Shown: positions 7,589 to 15,314 of the stretch, piece after piece
Numbering within the stretch: the stretch's first letter is position 1
How the letters are laid out: each line of letters starts with the position of its first letter
DNA from: Scatosoma sp045613545
Lineage (GTDB): Bacteria > Bacillota > Clostridia > Christensenellales > Borkfalkiaceae
Direction of reading: 5' to 3'
NCBI GenBank assembly: GCA_045613545.1
Contig: JAZLBD010000016.1
Coordinates: forward strand, 1-64,000
Length of the DNA stretch: 64,000 nt
Notes under the pieces: generated by a model
Databases searched by the model: none
Seen by the model: only the letters and a program-made list of their open reading frames with translations
What the model was told of the DNA's origin: nothing
Program-made: the position numbers and the translations under genes

Positions 7589-8109
7589 GAACGACGGCGA
7601 AAAATATCACTCTCGTCGGGGTGTACGTCGCTCTTTTGATCGGTGGTCAGCTCGCGCTTTCCTCCCTTGCGGGGGTGGAGGTCGTGACGGTACTACTATT
7701 GTGCTTTGCCTATCGCTTCGGCGCGCGTAAAGGGGTTGCCGTCGCCACCGCCTTTTCCCTAGTGCGGTGCTTGATTTTTGGGTTTTATTTGCCCGTGATC
7801 GTCGTATATTTGATTTATTTTAACGCATTCGCTCTCTTTTTTGCTTGGCTTGGGAAAGGAGGACAAGCGATTTCGATGAAGAAATTGCCTCTCGTCGTCT
7901 TTTGCGCCGTTTTATTTACCGCGTCGTTTACGTTGCTAGACGATATCGTCACGCCCTTATTTTACGGCTTTACTTGGCAGGCGTCGAAAGCGTATTTTAT
8001 CGCCTCGCTATATACGTTGTTTCCGCAAATGGCAAGTACGCTCATTACCGTGACGCTATTTGCCAAACCGCTCGTCAAAGTCCTGTCTTTTGCCCGAACG
8101 AACGAATAA
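7585..8109 (+). CDS. ECF transporter S component, probable cobalamin uptake
   Basis: 174 residues from ATG 7585, overlapping the previous stop (ATGA), which implies translational coupling. Five to six hydrophobic helices: ITLVGVYVALLIGGQLALSSL, VVTVLLLCFAYRFG, VAVATAFSLVRCLIFGFYLPV, and further on VVYLIYFNAFALFFAWLG and the C-terminal pair. The AR.G..VA....L.R.L.FGF pattern is typical of small integral S components of energy-coupling factor transporters. Energising EcfA/EcfT genes are not in this window and would be shared. The cobalamin riboswitch upstream makes B12 or a corrinoid precursor the likely substrate. Confidence 0.72.
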   Translation: MRTTAKNITLVGVYVALLIGGQLALSSLAGVEVVTVLLLCFAYRFGARKGVAVATAFSLVRCLIFGFYLPVIVVYLIYFNAFALFFAWLGKGGQAISMKKLPLVVFCAVLFTASFTLLDDIVTPLFYGFTWQASKAYFIASLYTLFPQMASTLITVTLFAKPLVKVLSFARTNE

Positions 8110-8172
8110 AAAACCTATCAAAAATGATATGCGCCCCAAAAGATAGAAAAACTTTTGGAGGTGCATAAATTT

Positions 8173-8301
8173 ATGGCAAAAAAAGGACAAACATTCAAAA
8201 AGTACTCGCCAGAATTCAAAATTTCTGTTATACAAGATATGCGAAACAATCATTTAAGCTATGCTAAAACGGTAAGAAAATATTGGTTAACAACCACTAA
8301 A
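8173..8301 (+). pseudogene. IS3 OrfA N-terminal remnant
   Basis: Reading from ATG 8173, the first ~40 residues (QTFKKYSPEFKISVIQDMRN, SYAKTVRKYW) match the IS3/IS150 transposase OrfA helix-turn-helix start. The reading frame then runs past the deletion junction into unrelated residues. The leucine zipper and the rest of OrfA are missing, so it is non-functional. Confidence 0.8.
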
Positions 8302-8311
8302 AAAGAAAGCA

Positions 8312-8488
8312 ATGGAGAACTTTTTCGGAAGATTAAAAGCAGAAATGTTTTATGGGGAGACTTTCCAAAGCACGGATGAATTTATCCGTGCTTTTGAAGA
8401 ATACCTTTGGTATTACAACAATGAGAGAATTTCTCTCAAACGAAAAGGAATGAGCCCTGTACAGTACAGAGCTCATTCGAATATTTAA
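8312..8488 (+). pseudogene. IS3 OrfB (integrase) C-terminal remnant
   Basis: A different frame from the OrfA piece. The 58 codons contain MENFFGRLKAEMFY, with the third catalytic acidic residue of the DDE triad, and WYYNNERISLKRKGMSPVQY, the classic IS3-family C-terminus. Both catalytic aspartates lie in the deleted part, so it cannot transpose by itself. Confidence 0.88.
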
Positions 8489-8553
8489 TATTTTTTTCTA
8501 AACTTTGGGGGGCACTTCAAAACGCTAGGTTTTTTTATCAAACGAGGTTGCGT

Positions 8554-9258
8554 TTATCTTCTTTTCTTGTAATCGGTGAACACCAAACCCAATACGTTGG
8601 ATTTGTATTGTTTGAGTAAAGATACGGTTTGTCTCATTTCTTCCTCTCTCGTTTTGTTTTGCTTGCCTACGACGATCGAACCGTCGGTGATAGGAGCGAG
8701 CGCGAGGGCGTCCGTATGAACCAACATCGGAGTCGTGTCGAAGAAGATGAAAGAATGCTCCTTTCTCAAAGCGGAAAGCAAGGATTTCATCTTTTTGTCT
8801 GCGAGCAGGTCGAAAGGTTTATGTATGTTCATTCCGCAAGGGATAAAGAACGCGTTTTCCGTATTGCAGAGCGGATGAATAATTTCTTCGATCGTAGCCT
8901 CGCCAAGCAAATAATCGAACAGACCTTTTTCTTCTTCCAAACCAAAGATCTTGGTCGCCTTGCCTCTTCTTAAATCAGCGTCGACGAGGATCGCCTTTTT
9001 GAAAGGGGAGGCGCAGGAAAGCGTCAAGTTGATCGCCATATTCGTGCGACCCTCTTCACCGTTTGGCGAAGCGCAAAGGATTGCTGAGCCACGGTTTCTT
9101 TTTTGTTCTACGAGGAGGGACAGCGCAACTTTGAGCCTCGTGAACGCGCGATCGAATTCCGAACCTTTCGTCTCTTCGGATACGAATTGTTGCGGTTCGA
9201 GGAGGGTGCGGTAGTTTTCCGATCTTTTTTTATTGCGTAACGAATTGAAGATACTCAT
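8554..9258 (-). CDS. CpsD/CapB-type tyrosine kinase of polysaccharide export
   Basis: 234 residues. Recognisable BY-kinase core: AILCASPNGEEGRTNMAINL (Walker A, residues ~59-78), AILVDADLRRGKATKIFG (Walker A'), SFIFFDTTPMLVHTDAL (Walker B), GSIVVGKQNKTR and a C-terminal VLGLVFTDYKKRR. The Walker A lysine is replaced by arginine (Arg71, GEEGRT), and the tail has one tyrosine instead of a tyrosine cluster, so kinase activity or regulation may differ. It starts two bases after the stop of the leftward Wzz-domain gene; such pairs control polysaccharide chain length. The usual glycosyltransferases are not adjacent, and the IS3 derivative sits just downstream. Confidence 0.85.
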   Translation of the reverse strand: MSIFNSLRNKKRSENYRTLLEPQQFVSEETKGSEFDRAFTRLKVALSLLVEQKRNRGSAILCASPNGEEGRTNMAINLTLSCASPFKKAILVDADLRRGKATKIFGLEEEKGLFDYLLGEATIEEIIHPLCNTENAFFIPCGMNIHKPFDLLADKKMKSLLSALRKEHSFIFFDTTPMLVHTDALALAPITDGSIVVGKQNKTREEEMRQTVSLLKQYKSNVLGLVFTDYKKRR

Positions 9259-9259
9259 A

Positions 9260-10135
9260 TTATTTTTCCTCCTTTTCGTCTACCAAAGTAAGGCAGTCTT
9301 GCGCGGGAATTCTTCCCAAAACAGGAACGCCGACGGATTCGGAAAATTCTTGCGTATGGCGAATTCTCGTATCCGAGCAGTACAACAATATGATGACGAC
9401 GCAAGCTGCGAGGCCTCCGAGGAAGCCGAACAATAAGCCGTATTTGATCGTTTGGCTACGAAGTTGAATGGGGTTCAAGAAACCGACGTAGGAAAGAGTA
9501 ATTTCTTTACATTCCGTCGAGTAGACGACGGAGGAAAGGATTTCACCCGATTGCGAGAAGACCGCCGTGTTGACGGGACGTTCCATATTCTCTTCGATGT
9601 AGCGGGGGATAGCCTGTTTGATTTCATAGAACAACCGTTCGGCGTATTCGAAATCGTTCAATACTTTGACCGAAACGGAAATCGAACTAGGGTTCTTTTG
9701 ATAGTCGTAAGAATAAGACAAACAACTCTTGATATAGCGGAGACGACTATAGAAATAGTTCAATTCGCTAGCGGGCGCGTCCGGATCGTAAACCGGTTCG
9801 TTTTCCATTTTCGCCATAATCTCGTCGCGGACGAAAGTATCCGAATGACGCAATTCGTCGACGAGCTTCGAAAGAAGTTGTTCGCTGTACACGTAGTTGT
9901 TTCGATACTCCGTCGCATTGTCCGGATCGGCTGCGTTCGTGTGGGTGGAAACGACGCCGATTTTATATTTGCTCGTTCCGCCGTAGTAGCGAATATCCTT
10001 GTTCTTTACGTAGCCGTAGACACCGCCTAAGGCGAGCGCCAAAAAAACGGCGGCTAACACGACGTACAACTTTTTCCAGCATGCGCTAATAAGCTCGGAT
10101 AGAGTAATCTCCCGGGTTTTTTGGTTTTCTCTCAT
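9260..10135 (-). CDS. Wzz-domain polysaccharide co-polymerase
   Basis: 291 residues. A short cytoplasmic N-terminus (ITLSELISACWKK), membrane helix 1 (LYVVLAAVFLALALGGVYGY, about 20-40), a ~190-residue extracytoplasmic part with tyrosine-rich helical stretches, and membrane helix 2 (YGLLFGFLGGLAACVVIILLY, about 233-254). A ~37-residue cytoplasmic tail follows. This is the CpsC/CapA-type activator layout (PF02706). The kinase two bases downstream needs such a partner for activation, and together they set capsule or exopolysaccharide chain length. Expressed leftward from the promoter at 10211-10239. Confidence 0.88.
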   Translation of the reverse strand: MRENQKTREITLSELISACWKKLYVVLAAVFLALALGGVYGYVKNKDIRYYGGTSKYKIGVVSTHTNAADPDNATEYRNNYVYSEQLLSKLVDELRHSDTFVRDEIMAKMENEPVYDPDAPASELNYFYSRLRYIKSCLSYSYDYQKNPSSISVSVKVLNDFEYAERLFYEIKQAIPRYIEENMERPVNTAVFSQSGEILSSVVYSTECKEITLSYVGFLNPIQLRSQTIKYGLLFGFLGGLAACVVIILLYCSDTRIRHTQEFSESVGVPVLGRIPAQDCLTLVDEKEEK

Positions 10136-10210
10136 AATTTTCTTCCCATTTTTATTTTATTTTTATTTTATATTGCGCCGAAAAAAGCGACAATATTTTT
10201 CATTATAATA

Positions 10211-10239
10211 AGTATAACATAATTTTTTCCGTTTGTAAA
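10211..10239 (-). promoter_or_regulatory. Leftward promoter of the wzz-kinase operon
   Basis: On the minus strand: TTTACA, 17 bp, TATACT. About 75 bases of AT-rich leader separate it from the Wzz start. The 280-base gap otherwise holds only the divergent promoter at 10343. Confidence 0.75.
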
Positions 10240-10342
10240 GGTTTTTTCAATTTTTATTTTCCGAAAACCGTCGTTTTTTGTAAAAAAAATAAAAAGTTTT
10301 ATAATTTTTCCCAAAAATAACCTTTTTATAAAAAAGAACCGC

Positions 10343-10371
10343 TTGACAGCAAGTAAGGCGGATGGTACAAT
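10343..10371 (+). promoter_or_regulatory. Promoter of the PHP-domain gene
   Basis: TTGACA (10343-10348), 17 bp, TACAAT (10366-10371). Confidence 0.82.
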
Positions 10372-10415
10372 ATCCATAACTTTCGTCGCGTACATACGCG
10401 TGTGTGGAGGAATCT

Positions 10416-11117
10416 ATGTCCTATTTATACGAAACGCATTGCCACGTAAACGTCTCTTCGGCTTGTTCGGCGCTCACCCCTAAGGAGCTCGTGCGTCTTT
10501 ACGTTGCCAACGGATACCAAGGGGTGTTTTTAACCGATCATTTTTTGAACGGGAACTGCGTGCAGGCTTGTAGGGAGGGGAGTTATTTAGAAAGGCTTTC
10601 CGCCTTTTATAAAAGCTTTGAAGCGGTGCAAAAGGAAGCGGAGGGGAAGCTCGACGTCTTTTTTGGTTTTGAGTATAGCTATAAAGGGACGGACGTTTTG
10701 ACGTACGGCTTAACCATCGACGATTTGCGTTCGCTCGATTACGAGCGGTTTGGGATGCGTATGCGCGCGTTTATCGATTACGCGAAAGAACGAGGCGCTC
10801 TCACCGTGCAAGCGCATCCGTTCCGCGAGGCGTCGTATATTGATCACATTCGATTGTTCCCCGGTTGCGAGGCTGTGGAAACGTTCAACGCTTGCCGAAC
10901 TATTTTAGAAAATAAGATGGCAAGAATGTATGCAAGCGAATATGGAAAGCGTGGAATTGGCGGTTCGGATATTCATAGCGTAAGCCAGCCCGTCCTTTCG
11001 GGAATCGCCACGGAAGAAAAAATAAAAACGGCGACGGATTTTTTAAAAATCGTACGGAGTGGAAATTATCAAATTATCGAGCAAACGAACGTTTTAAGCC
11101 TTAATAAAAATGGGTAA
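10416..11117 (+). CDS. PHP-domain metal-dependent phosphoesterase
   Basis: 233 residues from ATG 10416 (GGAGG 6 bases upstream); a GTG at 10404 is in frame but lies before that site. Metal-binding PHP motifs: ETHCHVNVSSACS (H.H), GVFLTDHF (D-H), GFEYSY (acidic), VQAHPFRE (H), and GGSDIHS (D.H). These support a polymerase-and-histidinol-phosphatase fold with a tri-metal centre. Family members hydrolyse phosphomono- or diesters; some act on tyrosine phosphate (CpsB). Divergent placement beside the BY-kinase pair makes a CpsB-like role tempting, but it has its own promoter and the assignment is only inference. Confidence 0.8.
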   Translation: MSYLYETHCHVNVSSACSALTPKELVRLYVANGYQGVFLTDHFLNGNCVQACREGSYLERLSAFYKSFEAVQKEAEGKLDVFFGFEYSYKGTDVLTYGLTIDDLRSLDYERFGMRMRAFIDYAKERGALTVQAHPFREASYIDHIRLFPGCEAVETFNACRTILENKMARMYASEYGKRGIGGSDIHSVSQPVLSGIATEEKIKTATDFLKIVRSGNYQIIEQTNVLSLNKNG

Positions 11118-11203
11118 AATCCTTGAAAAACAAGGAACAAACGATAAAAAATAAAAAAAATGAAAAAAATTAAAAAAAAATGAAAAACACAAGGCAAAAC
11201 AGC

Positions 11204-11232
11204 TTGACAGATTTTCTAAATCATAATACAAT
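11204..11232 (+). promoter_or_regulatory. Promoter of rplM-rpsI
   Basis: TTGACA (11204-11209), 17 bp, TACAAT (11227-11232). The start point is ~120 bases before rplM, leaving a long structured leader. Confidence 0.85.
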
Positions 11233-11241
11233 GAGTAGGTA

Positions 11242-11345
11242 ATTTGGAAAAAGTAGTGTGCTTTCCTCTTTTTTCCCCGTTAAATGAAAGAGGGGAGGCA
11301 AATTTCTTTTTCAAAAAAACTACACTTGAAAATATATACGAATTA
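11242..11345 (+). promoter_or_regulatory. Candidate ribosomal protein L13 leader
   Basis: The ~100-base rplM leader folds in more than one way: CCTCTTT with AAAGAGG, CCCC with GGGG, and an outer GTAGT / ACTAC closing pair. L13 leaders that bind L13 are known upstream of rplM in Bacillota. The match is by position and shape only. Confidence 0.5.
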
Positions 11346-11358
11346 AGGAGTAAAGGAT

Positions 11359-11790
11359 ATGAAAACCTATATGGCAAACGCCCAAACGGTTGAAAGAAAG
11401 TGGTACGTTGTAGATGCTGAAGGTCTTCCCCTCGGCCGTGTTGCAACGCGCGTTGCCGCCGTACTTCGCGGTAAGCATAAACCCACCTATACCCCCAACG
11501 TCGATTGTGGCGATTTCGTGATCGTTATCAACACCGATAAGTTGGTTTTGACGGGCAAGAAATTAGAAGATAAATACTACAGATATCATACTGGATATAT
11601 CGGCGGACTCAAAGAAATCCCCTATAAAAAGATGATGGCGGAAAAGAGCGACCTCGCTTTCTATGAAGCCGTTCGCGGAATGCTTCCCAAGAACAGCCTC
11701 GGTAGAGCAATGCTCAAAAAGTTGAGAGTGTATAAGGGTGGCGAACACAACCACGTTGCGCAAAAACCCGAAGCACTTAAAGTAGATTAA
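11359..11790 (+). CDS. rplM: 50S ribosomal protein L13 (uL13)
   Basis: 143 residues, the normal bacterial length. Begins MKTYMANAQTVERKWYVVDA; contains GLPLGRVATRVAAVLRGKHK, then VDCGDFVIVINTDK and the highly conserved RGMLPKNSLGRAMLKKLRVY. L13 is an early-assembling 23S rRNA-binding protein of the large subunit. The ATG follows AAGGAGTAAAGGAT. It is 14 bases from rpsI, the usual universal pair. A structured leader suggests autogenous control by L13. Confidence 0.97.
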   Translation: MKTYMANAQTVERKWYVVDAEGLPLGRVATRVAAVLRGKHKPTYTPNVDCGDFVIVINTDKLVLTGKKLEDKYYRYHTGYIGGLKEIPYKKMMAEKSDLAFYEAVRGMLPKNSLGRAMLKKLRVYKGGEHNHVAQKPEALKVD

Positions 11791-11804
11791 GAGAGGAGAG
11801 AATC

Positions 11805-12218
11805 ATGGCTAAAACGAATTTGAAAAAGAAACTTCAATTCTGGGGCACCGGCAGAAGAAAGAAAGCTATCGCTCGTGTTCGCCTTATCCCTGCTGGGTCT
11901 GGCTCGATCGTGATCAACGATAGAACGTTCGAAGACTACTTCCCCCAAGGAACTCTTCAATACATTGTAAAACAACCCCTCGCTGAACTTAACGTTGAAA
12001 CGAAATACGATATTTTCGTAAACGTTGCAGGCGGTGGTTATACCGGTCAAGCAGGCGCGATCCGTTTGGGTGTGGCAAGAGCCCTTCTTGAAGCAGAACC
12101 TGAATGTCGCCCCGTCCTTAAAAAGGCTGGTTTCCTTACCCGCGATCCTCGCGCGAAGGAAAGAAAGAAATACGGTCTTAAGAAGGCTCGTAGAGCTCCT
12201 CAATTCTCGAAGAGATAA
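11805..12218 (+). CDS. rpsI: 30S ribosomal protein S9 (uS9)
   Basis: 137 residues. The N-terminus FWGTGRRKKAIARVRLIPAG and the C-terminus RDPRAKERKKYGLKKARRAPQFSKR are signatures of S9, whose C-terminal SKR tail reaches the P-site tRNA on the small subunit. The RBS GAGAGGAGAG lies upstream. Co-transcribed with rplM and closed by a terminator 18 bases downstream. Confidence 0.97.
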   Translation: MAKTNLKKKLQFWGTGRRKKAIARVRLIPAGSGSIVINDRTFEDYFPQGTLQYIVKQPLAELNVETKYDIFVNVAGGGYTGQAGAIRLGVARALLEAEPECRPVLKKAGFLTRDPRAKERKKYGLKKARRAPQFSKR

Positions 12219-12235
12219 TTTCCCGTTTGGGATAC

Positions 12236-12272
12236 AAAACCTCTTTGCCCTTTTCGGCGAAGAGGTTTTTTC
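12236..12272 (+). terminator. Intrinsic terminator of rplM-rpsI
   Basis: Stem AACCTCTTTGCC / GGCGAAGAGGTT with one internal mismatch, followed by T6. Confidence 0.9.
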
Positions 12273-12302
12273 TATCTTTTTTATAAACCCACTTCCAAAA
12301 GA

Positions 12303-12331
12303 TTGAAAAAATTTTTCCGTTTTGTTATACT
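12303..12331 (+). promoter_or_regulatory. Promoter of the prmA-rsmE-mtaB-hinT operon
   Basis: TTGAAA (12303-12308), 17 bp, TATACT (12326-12331), 30 bases before prmA. Confidence 0.78.
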
Positions 12332-12360
12332 ATAGGAGAAATACGAACCGCGAGGGAATT

Positions 12361-13305
12361 ATGCAATACATTGAACTGACTTTACGTACGACGAGCGAAG
12401 CGAGCGAAATTATCGCCGATATCATGTGGAACTACACCGATTTCGGCGTGACGATTTGCGACTTTAGCGACGTGATTGCCTTGCAAAACGGAAAAGACGG
12501 GCTTTATTGGGATTATATGGACGAGAACGTGACGGTGGCAGGGACGGAAGTACTTGTGAAATGCTACGTGGAAGAAGCGGGCGGGGAAGAGACGATTTCC
12601 GCCATCTTACGAGACGTTCAAACGGCGAAAGAAAACGCGGGGGATTGTTTCTCCTTCGGGACGTTGGAAGATACGAAGCGGACGGTGAACGGCGACGATT
12701 GGATCGACGTTTGGAAAAAACATTTCCGTCCCATTCATCTTGGAAAGATCGTCGTCGTACCGGAGTGGATTGCCTACGAAAAGCAAGCGGGCGAGGAAAT
12801 CGTTTTGCTCGATTCGAATATGGCGTTCGGGACGGGTGAACACGAAACGACCTCTCTTTGCGTGGAGTTGATGCAAGAATATATCACCCCCGAATCGGTG
12901 TGTGTCGACGTCGGTTGCGGGAGTGGAATTTTGGGAATTTCCGCGATCAAACTCGGTGCGAAAAAGGCGTATTTGACGGACATTGACGAGATCGCTGTGA
13001 CGAGCGCTACCCACAACGCCGAAAAGAACGGCGTGCGCGAAAAGACGGTGGTGGCGCATTCCAACTTACTTGAAAACACGGAAATCGTCGCCGATCTTAT
13101 GATGGCGAATATCACGGGCGAGATTTTGGTGATGCTTGCCCCCTCGATTCCGCGCAATTTGAAGAAAAACGGCACGCTGATTTTAAGCGGTATCATCGAA
13201 AGCCGTTTGGATATGGTGAAAACTGCCTATGAAAAGGTTGGTTTGCAACTCGATCGGCAAGTAAAAAAAGGGGAATGGTACGCCCTCGTTTGGAAGAGAG
13301 GGTAA
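12361..13305 (+). CDS. prmA: Ribosomal protein L11 methyltransferase
   Basis: 314 residues from ATG 12361 (GCGAGGG upstream). An N-terminal substrate-binding part (MQYIELTLRTTSEASEIIADI) precedes a Rossmann methyltransferase domain: AFGTGEHETTSLCVELM, VDVGCGSGILGISAIKLGA (SAM-binding motif I), YLTDIDEIAVTSA, and LMMANITGEIL (the N-I-x-x motif). The F-GTG-H-TT block is diagnostic of PrmA, which trimethylates uL11. It heads a four-gene RNA and ribosome modification operon. The order prmA-rsmE(-mtaB) is common in Bacillota. Confidence 0.95.
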   Translation: MQYIELTLRTTSEASEIIADIMWNYTDFGVTICDFSDVIALQNGKDGLYWDYMDENVTVAGTEVLVKCYVEEAGGEETISAILRDVQTAKENAGDCFSFGTLEDTKRTVNGDDWIDVWKKHFRPIHLGKIVVVPEWIAYEKQAGEEIVLLDSNMAFGTGEHETTSLCVELMQEYITPESVCVDVGCGSGILGISAIKLGAKKAYLTDIDEIAVTSATHNAEKNGVREKTVVAHSNLLENTEIVADLMMANITGEILVMLAPSIPRNLKKNGTLILSGIIESRLDMVKTAYEKVGLQLDRQVKKGEWYALVWKRG

Positions 13306-13315
13306 AGGAGAGAGT

Positions 13316-14053
13316 ATGGCGACGCCAAAGCGATTTTTTGCGGAAAATATAACGGTGGGTGGACTTTGCCCTTTGACGGGCGAAGAGTTTGAGCACGCCA
13401 AAAACGTATTGCGCCTCTCCGTCGGCGACGAAGTCGTGTTGCTCGACAATAGCGGAAAGGAATACGAGGGGATCGTTGCGGAAGTACAAAAAAAATCCCT
13501 CTCCGTAAACGTTTTACGGGAAAGGGAGGGGGAGAAAGAGGCGAAAGAGGAGGTAGCCATTTTATTCGGCTACTTAAAAAACGCCGACAAAAACGAATTT
13601 ATCGTGCAAAAAGCCGTTGAACTCGGGGCGAAGAAAATTCTTTGCTTTTCCTCGCAATTTTCTTCGGCATATATGAATGAAAACAAGCTCGAACGTCTGC
13701 AAAAGGTATCGAGAGAAAGCGCGAAGCAATGCTTACGTTCCATCGCACCGATCGTGGAATACTGCCCTTCTTTAGAAGAGGCGCTTGCAAGGGTAGAAAA
13801 TTATCAAAATAAGTTATTTGCTTGCGAGTTTGCCCAAAAAAGTGAACGCCCTTTGCAATCTTTACAAGGTTCTACGGCGATCGTCGTCGGGAGCGAGGGC
13901 GGTTTTTCTAGGGAAGAGGCGAACGTGGCGAGAGAACGAGGCTTTTCATGGACGAGTCTTGGAAAGCGCATTTTACGCGCCGAAACAGCGGCGATTTCCC
14001 TCCTGTCCGTCGTGATGTATTCGCTTGGGGAATGGGGCGAGGTGGAACCGTGA
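13316..14053 (+). CDS. rsmE: 16S rRNA m3U1498 methyltransferase
   Basis: 245 residues, a SPOUT-class enzyme. The N-terminal PUA-like part contains EEFEHAKNVLRLSVGDEV. The C-terminal knot has VGSEGGFSREEANVARERG and LGKRILRAETAAISLLSVV, the hallmark RsmE motifs that bind SAM. It methylates N3 of U1498 in the decoding region of 16S rRNA. Ten bases after prmA; its TGA overlaps the GTG start of mtaB, which indicates coupling. Confidence 0.95.
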   Translation: MATPKRFFAENITVGGLCPLTGEEFEHAKNVLRLSVGDEVVLLDNSGKEYEGIVAEVQKKSLSVNVLREREGEKEAKEEVAILFGYLKNADKNEFIVQKAVELGAKKILCFSSQFSSAYMNENKLERLQKVSRESAKQCLRSIAPIVEYCPSLEEALARVENYQNKLFACEFAQKSERPLQSLQGSTAIVVGSEGGFSREEANVARERGFSWTSLGKRILRAETAAISLLSVVMYSLGEWGEVEP

Positions 14054-15303
14054 AAGTTTGCGTATTTACTTTGGGTTGTAAGGTAAACGACGTGGAAAGC
14101 GGTTCGATCATTCGCGCTTTGGAAGAAGACGGGTACTTGGTCACGAGAAATTTAGAGTTTGCCGACGTTTACGTGATCAATACTTGCGCCGTGACGGGGG
14201 AAGCGGAGCGAAAGAGTCGTCAAGCGGTGGCGCGCGCGCTGAAATTCAATCCGCAAGCAAAGGTCGTCGTTTGCGGTTGCGCTTCGGAAAAATCCCCGCA
14301 GTCTTTTGCCGAAAAAGAGGGAGTGTTTTTCACCAGCGGAACGAGAAAAAAAGGGGAACTGATCGAGATTATTCGCCGTAATTTCCTTTCGAAAGATGAA
14401 GGCGTTTGCCTTAGCAAAGAGGACGTTTACGAGGAAATGGTGACGCCTAAGTGCTTAAAAACGCGGAATTTCGTCAAAATTCAAGACGGGTGCAATCGGT
14501 TTTGCTCTTATTGTATCATTCCCTATCTTCGTGGAAGAAGCAGAAGCCGTTCTTTTGAAAACGCCGTGAAAGAGATTATGGGAAGCACCGCGCAAGAGAC
14601 GGTGGTGACGGGGATTGATATTTCCGACTATAAAACGGACGGCAAAGACCTCGCCGACTTATTAGAGGCGGTCAAAGACGCGGATACGCGTATTCGACTC
14701 GGCTCGATCGAAGTGAGTTTGATCACTCCTCGGTTTTTGGAAAAAGCAAAATCCGTCAAACGCTTTGCCCCGCATTTTCACCTCTCTTTGCAAAGCGGAT
14801 CGAACGCCGTTTTGAAAAGTATGAATCGAAAATATACCCGCGAGGAATACCTCAAAAAATGTCAAATGATCTACGAGGTGTTTGAAAATGCCTCGATCAC
14901 GACGGATATTATCGTGGGGTTCCCCACGGAAAGGGAGGAGGATTTTTTGGATTCTCTTTCTATCGTGCAAGAGGCGGGATTTTCCGCCGTACACGCCTTT
15001 CCCTATTCCCCTCGACAAGGGACGAACGCGTGGAAAAAGTATAAAGAATTGCCCCCGTCCGTCAAAAAAGATCGCCTCGATCGGTTGCTGAAAGAAACGG
15101 CCGAACAAAAACGCCGATATGCACAAGCCTATATCGGAAAAGTGCTGGAAATCGTGCCGGAAACCTTTGAAAACGGATATACCGAGGGTTATTCGGAGAA
15201 CTATTTGCGCTTGTACGTAGAGGGGAATTTACCGAAGATTCCCACCAAAGTACGCATACGATCCCTCTTCCAAGACGGTTTGAAAGGGGAAATAGAAAGA
15301 TAA
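14050..15303 (+). CDS. mtaB: tRNA N6-threonylcarbamoyladenosine methylthiotransferase MtaB
   Basis: 417 residues from GTG 14050, which overlaps rsmE's TGA; longer readings enter rsmE's sequence. The UPF0004 domain begins VKVCVFTLGCKVNDVES and has INTCAVTGEAERKSRQ and VVCGCASE, giving three cysteines for one cluster. The radical SAM cluster is GCNRFCSYCIIPYLRGRSRS (CxxxCxxC). A C-terminal TRAM-like segment ends the protein. CKVNDVES marks MtaB over MiaB and RimO. It adds a methylthio group to t6A37 of tRNAs decoding ANN codons. Third gene of the operon. Confidence 0.94.
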   Translation: MKVCVFTLGCKVNDVESGSIIRALEEDGYLVTRNLEFADVYVINTCAVTGEAERKSRQAVARALKFNPQAKVVVCGCASEKSPQSFAEKEGVFFTSGTRKKGELIEIIRRNFLSKDEGVCLSKEDVYEEMVTPKCLKTRNFVKIQDGCNRFCSYCIIPYLRGRSRSRSFENAVKEIMGSTAQETVVTGIDISDYKTDGKDLADLLEAVKDADTRIRLGSIEVSLITPRFLEKAKSVKRFAPHFHLSLQSGSNAVLKSMNRKYTREEYLKKCQMIYEVFENASITTDIIVGFPTEREEDFLDSLSIVQEAGFSAVHAFPYSPRQGTNAWKKYKELPPSVKKDRLDRLLKETAEQKRRYAQAYIGKVLEIVPETFENGYTEGYSENYLRLYVEGNLPKIPTKVRIRSLFQDGLKGEIER

Positions 15304-15314
15304 GGAGAAAGACT

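Larger units (their letters stand above)
8125..8519 (+). mobile_element. Internally deleted IS3-family element
   Basis: The 395 bp element has 25 bp imperfect terminal inverted repeats: 8125-8149 begins TGATATGCGCCCCAAAAG, and the reverse complement of 8495-8519 begins TGAAGTGCCCCCCAAAG, matching at 19 of 25 positions. Both sides carry AAA, compatible with a 3 bp target duplication but weak evidence in A-rich DNA. Inside are the beginning of an OrfA-like helix-turn-helix protein and the last 58 codons of an OrfB/rve integrase; the middle ~800 bp is gone. It is non-autonomous. It is inserted between AAAAAACCTA (8108-8117) and TAGGTTTTTT (8526-8535), the two arms of an earlier terminator. Confidence 0.85.

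Noticed and set aside
8173..8379. Reading the 8155-8379 frame as an intact small protein
   Set aside because: Only the first ~40 residues match transposase OrfA; the rest is out-of-frame OrfB sequence after a deletion junction.
10136..10415. Non-coding RNA or tmRNA/RNase P/SRP RNA in AT-rich gaps
   Set aside because: The gaps at 10.1-10.4, 19.1-19.3 and 26.4-26.6 kb hold promoters and terminators only; none shows conserved RNase P, tmRNA or SRP RNA motifs.
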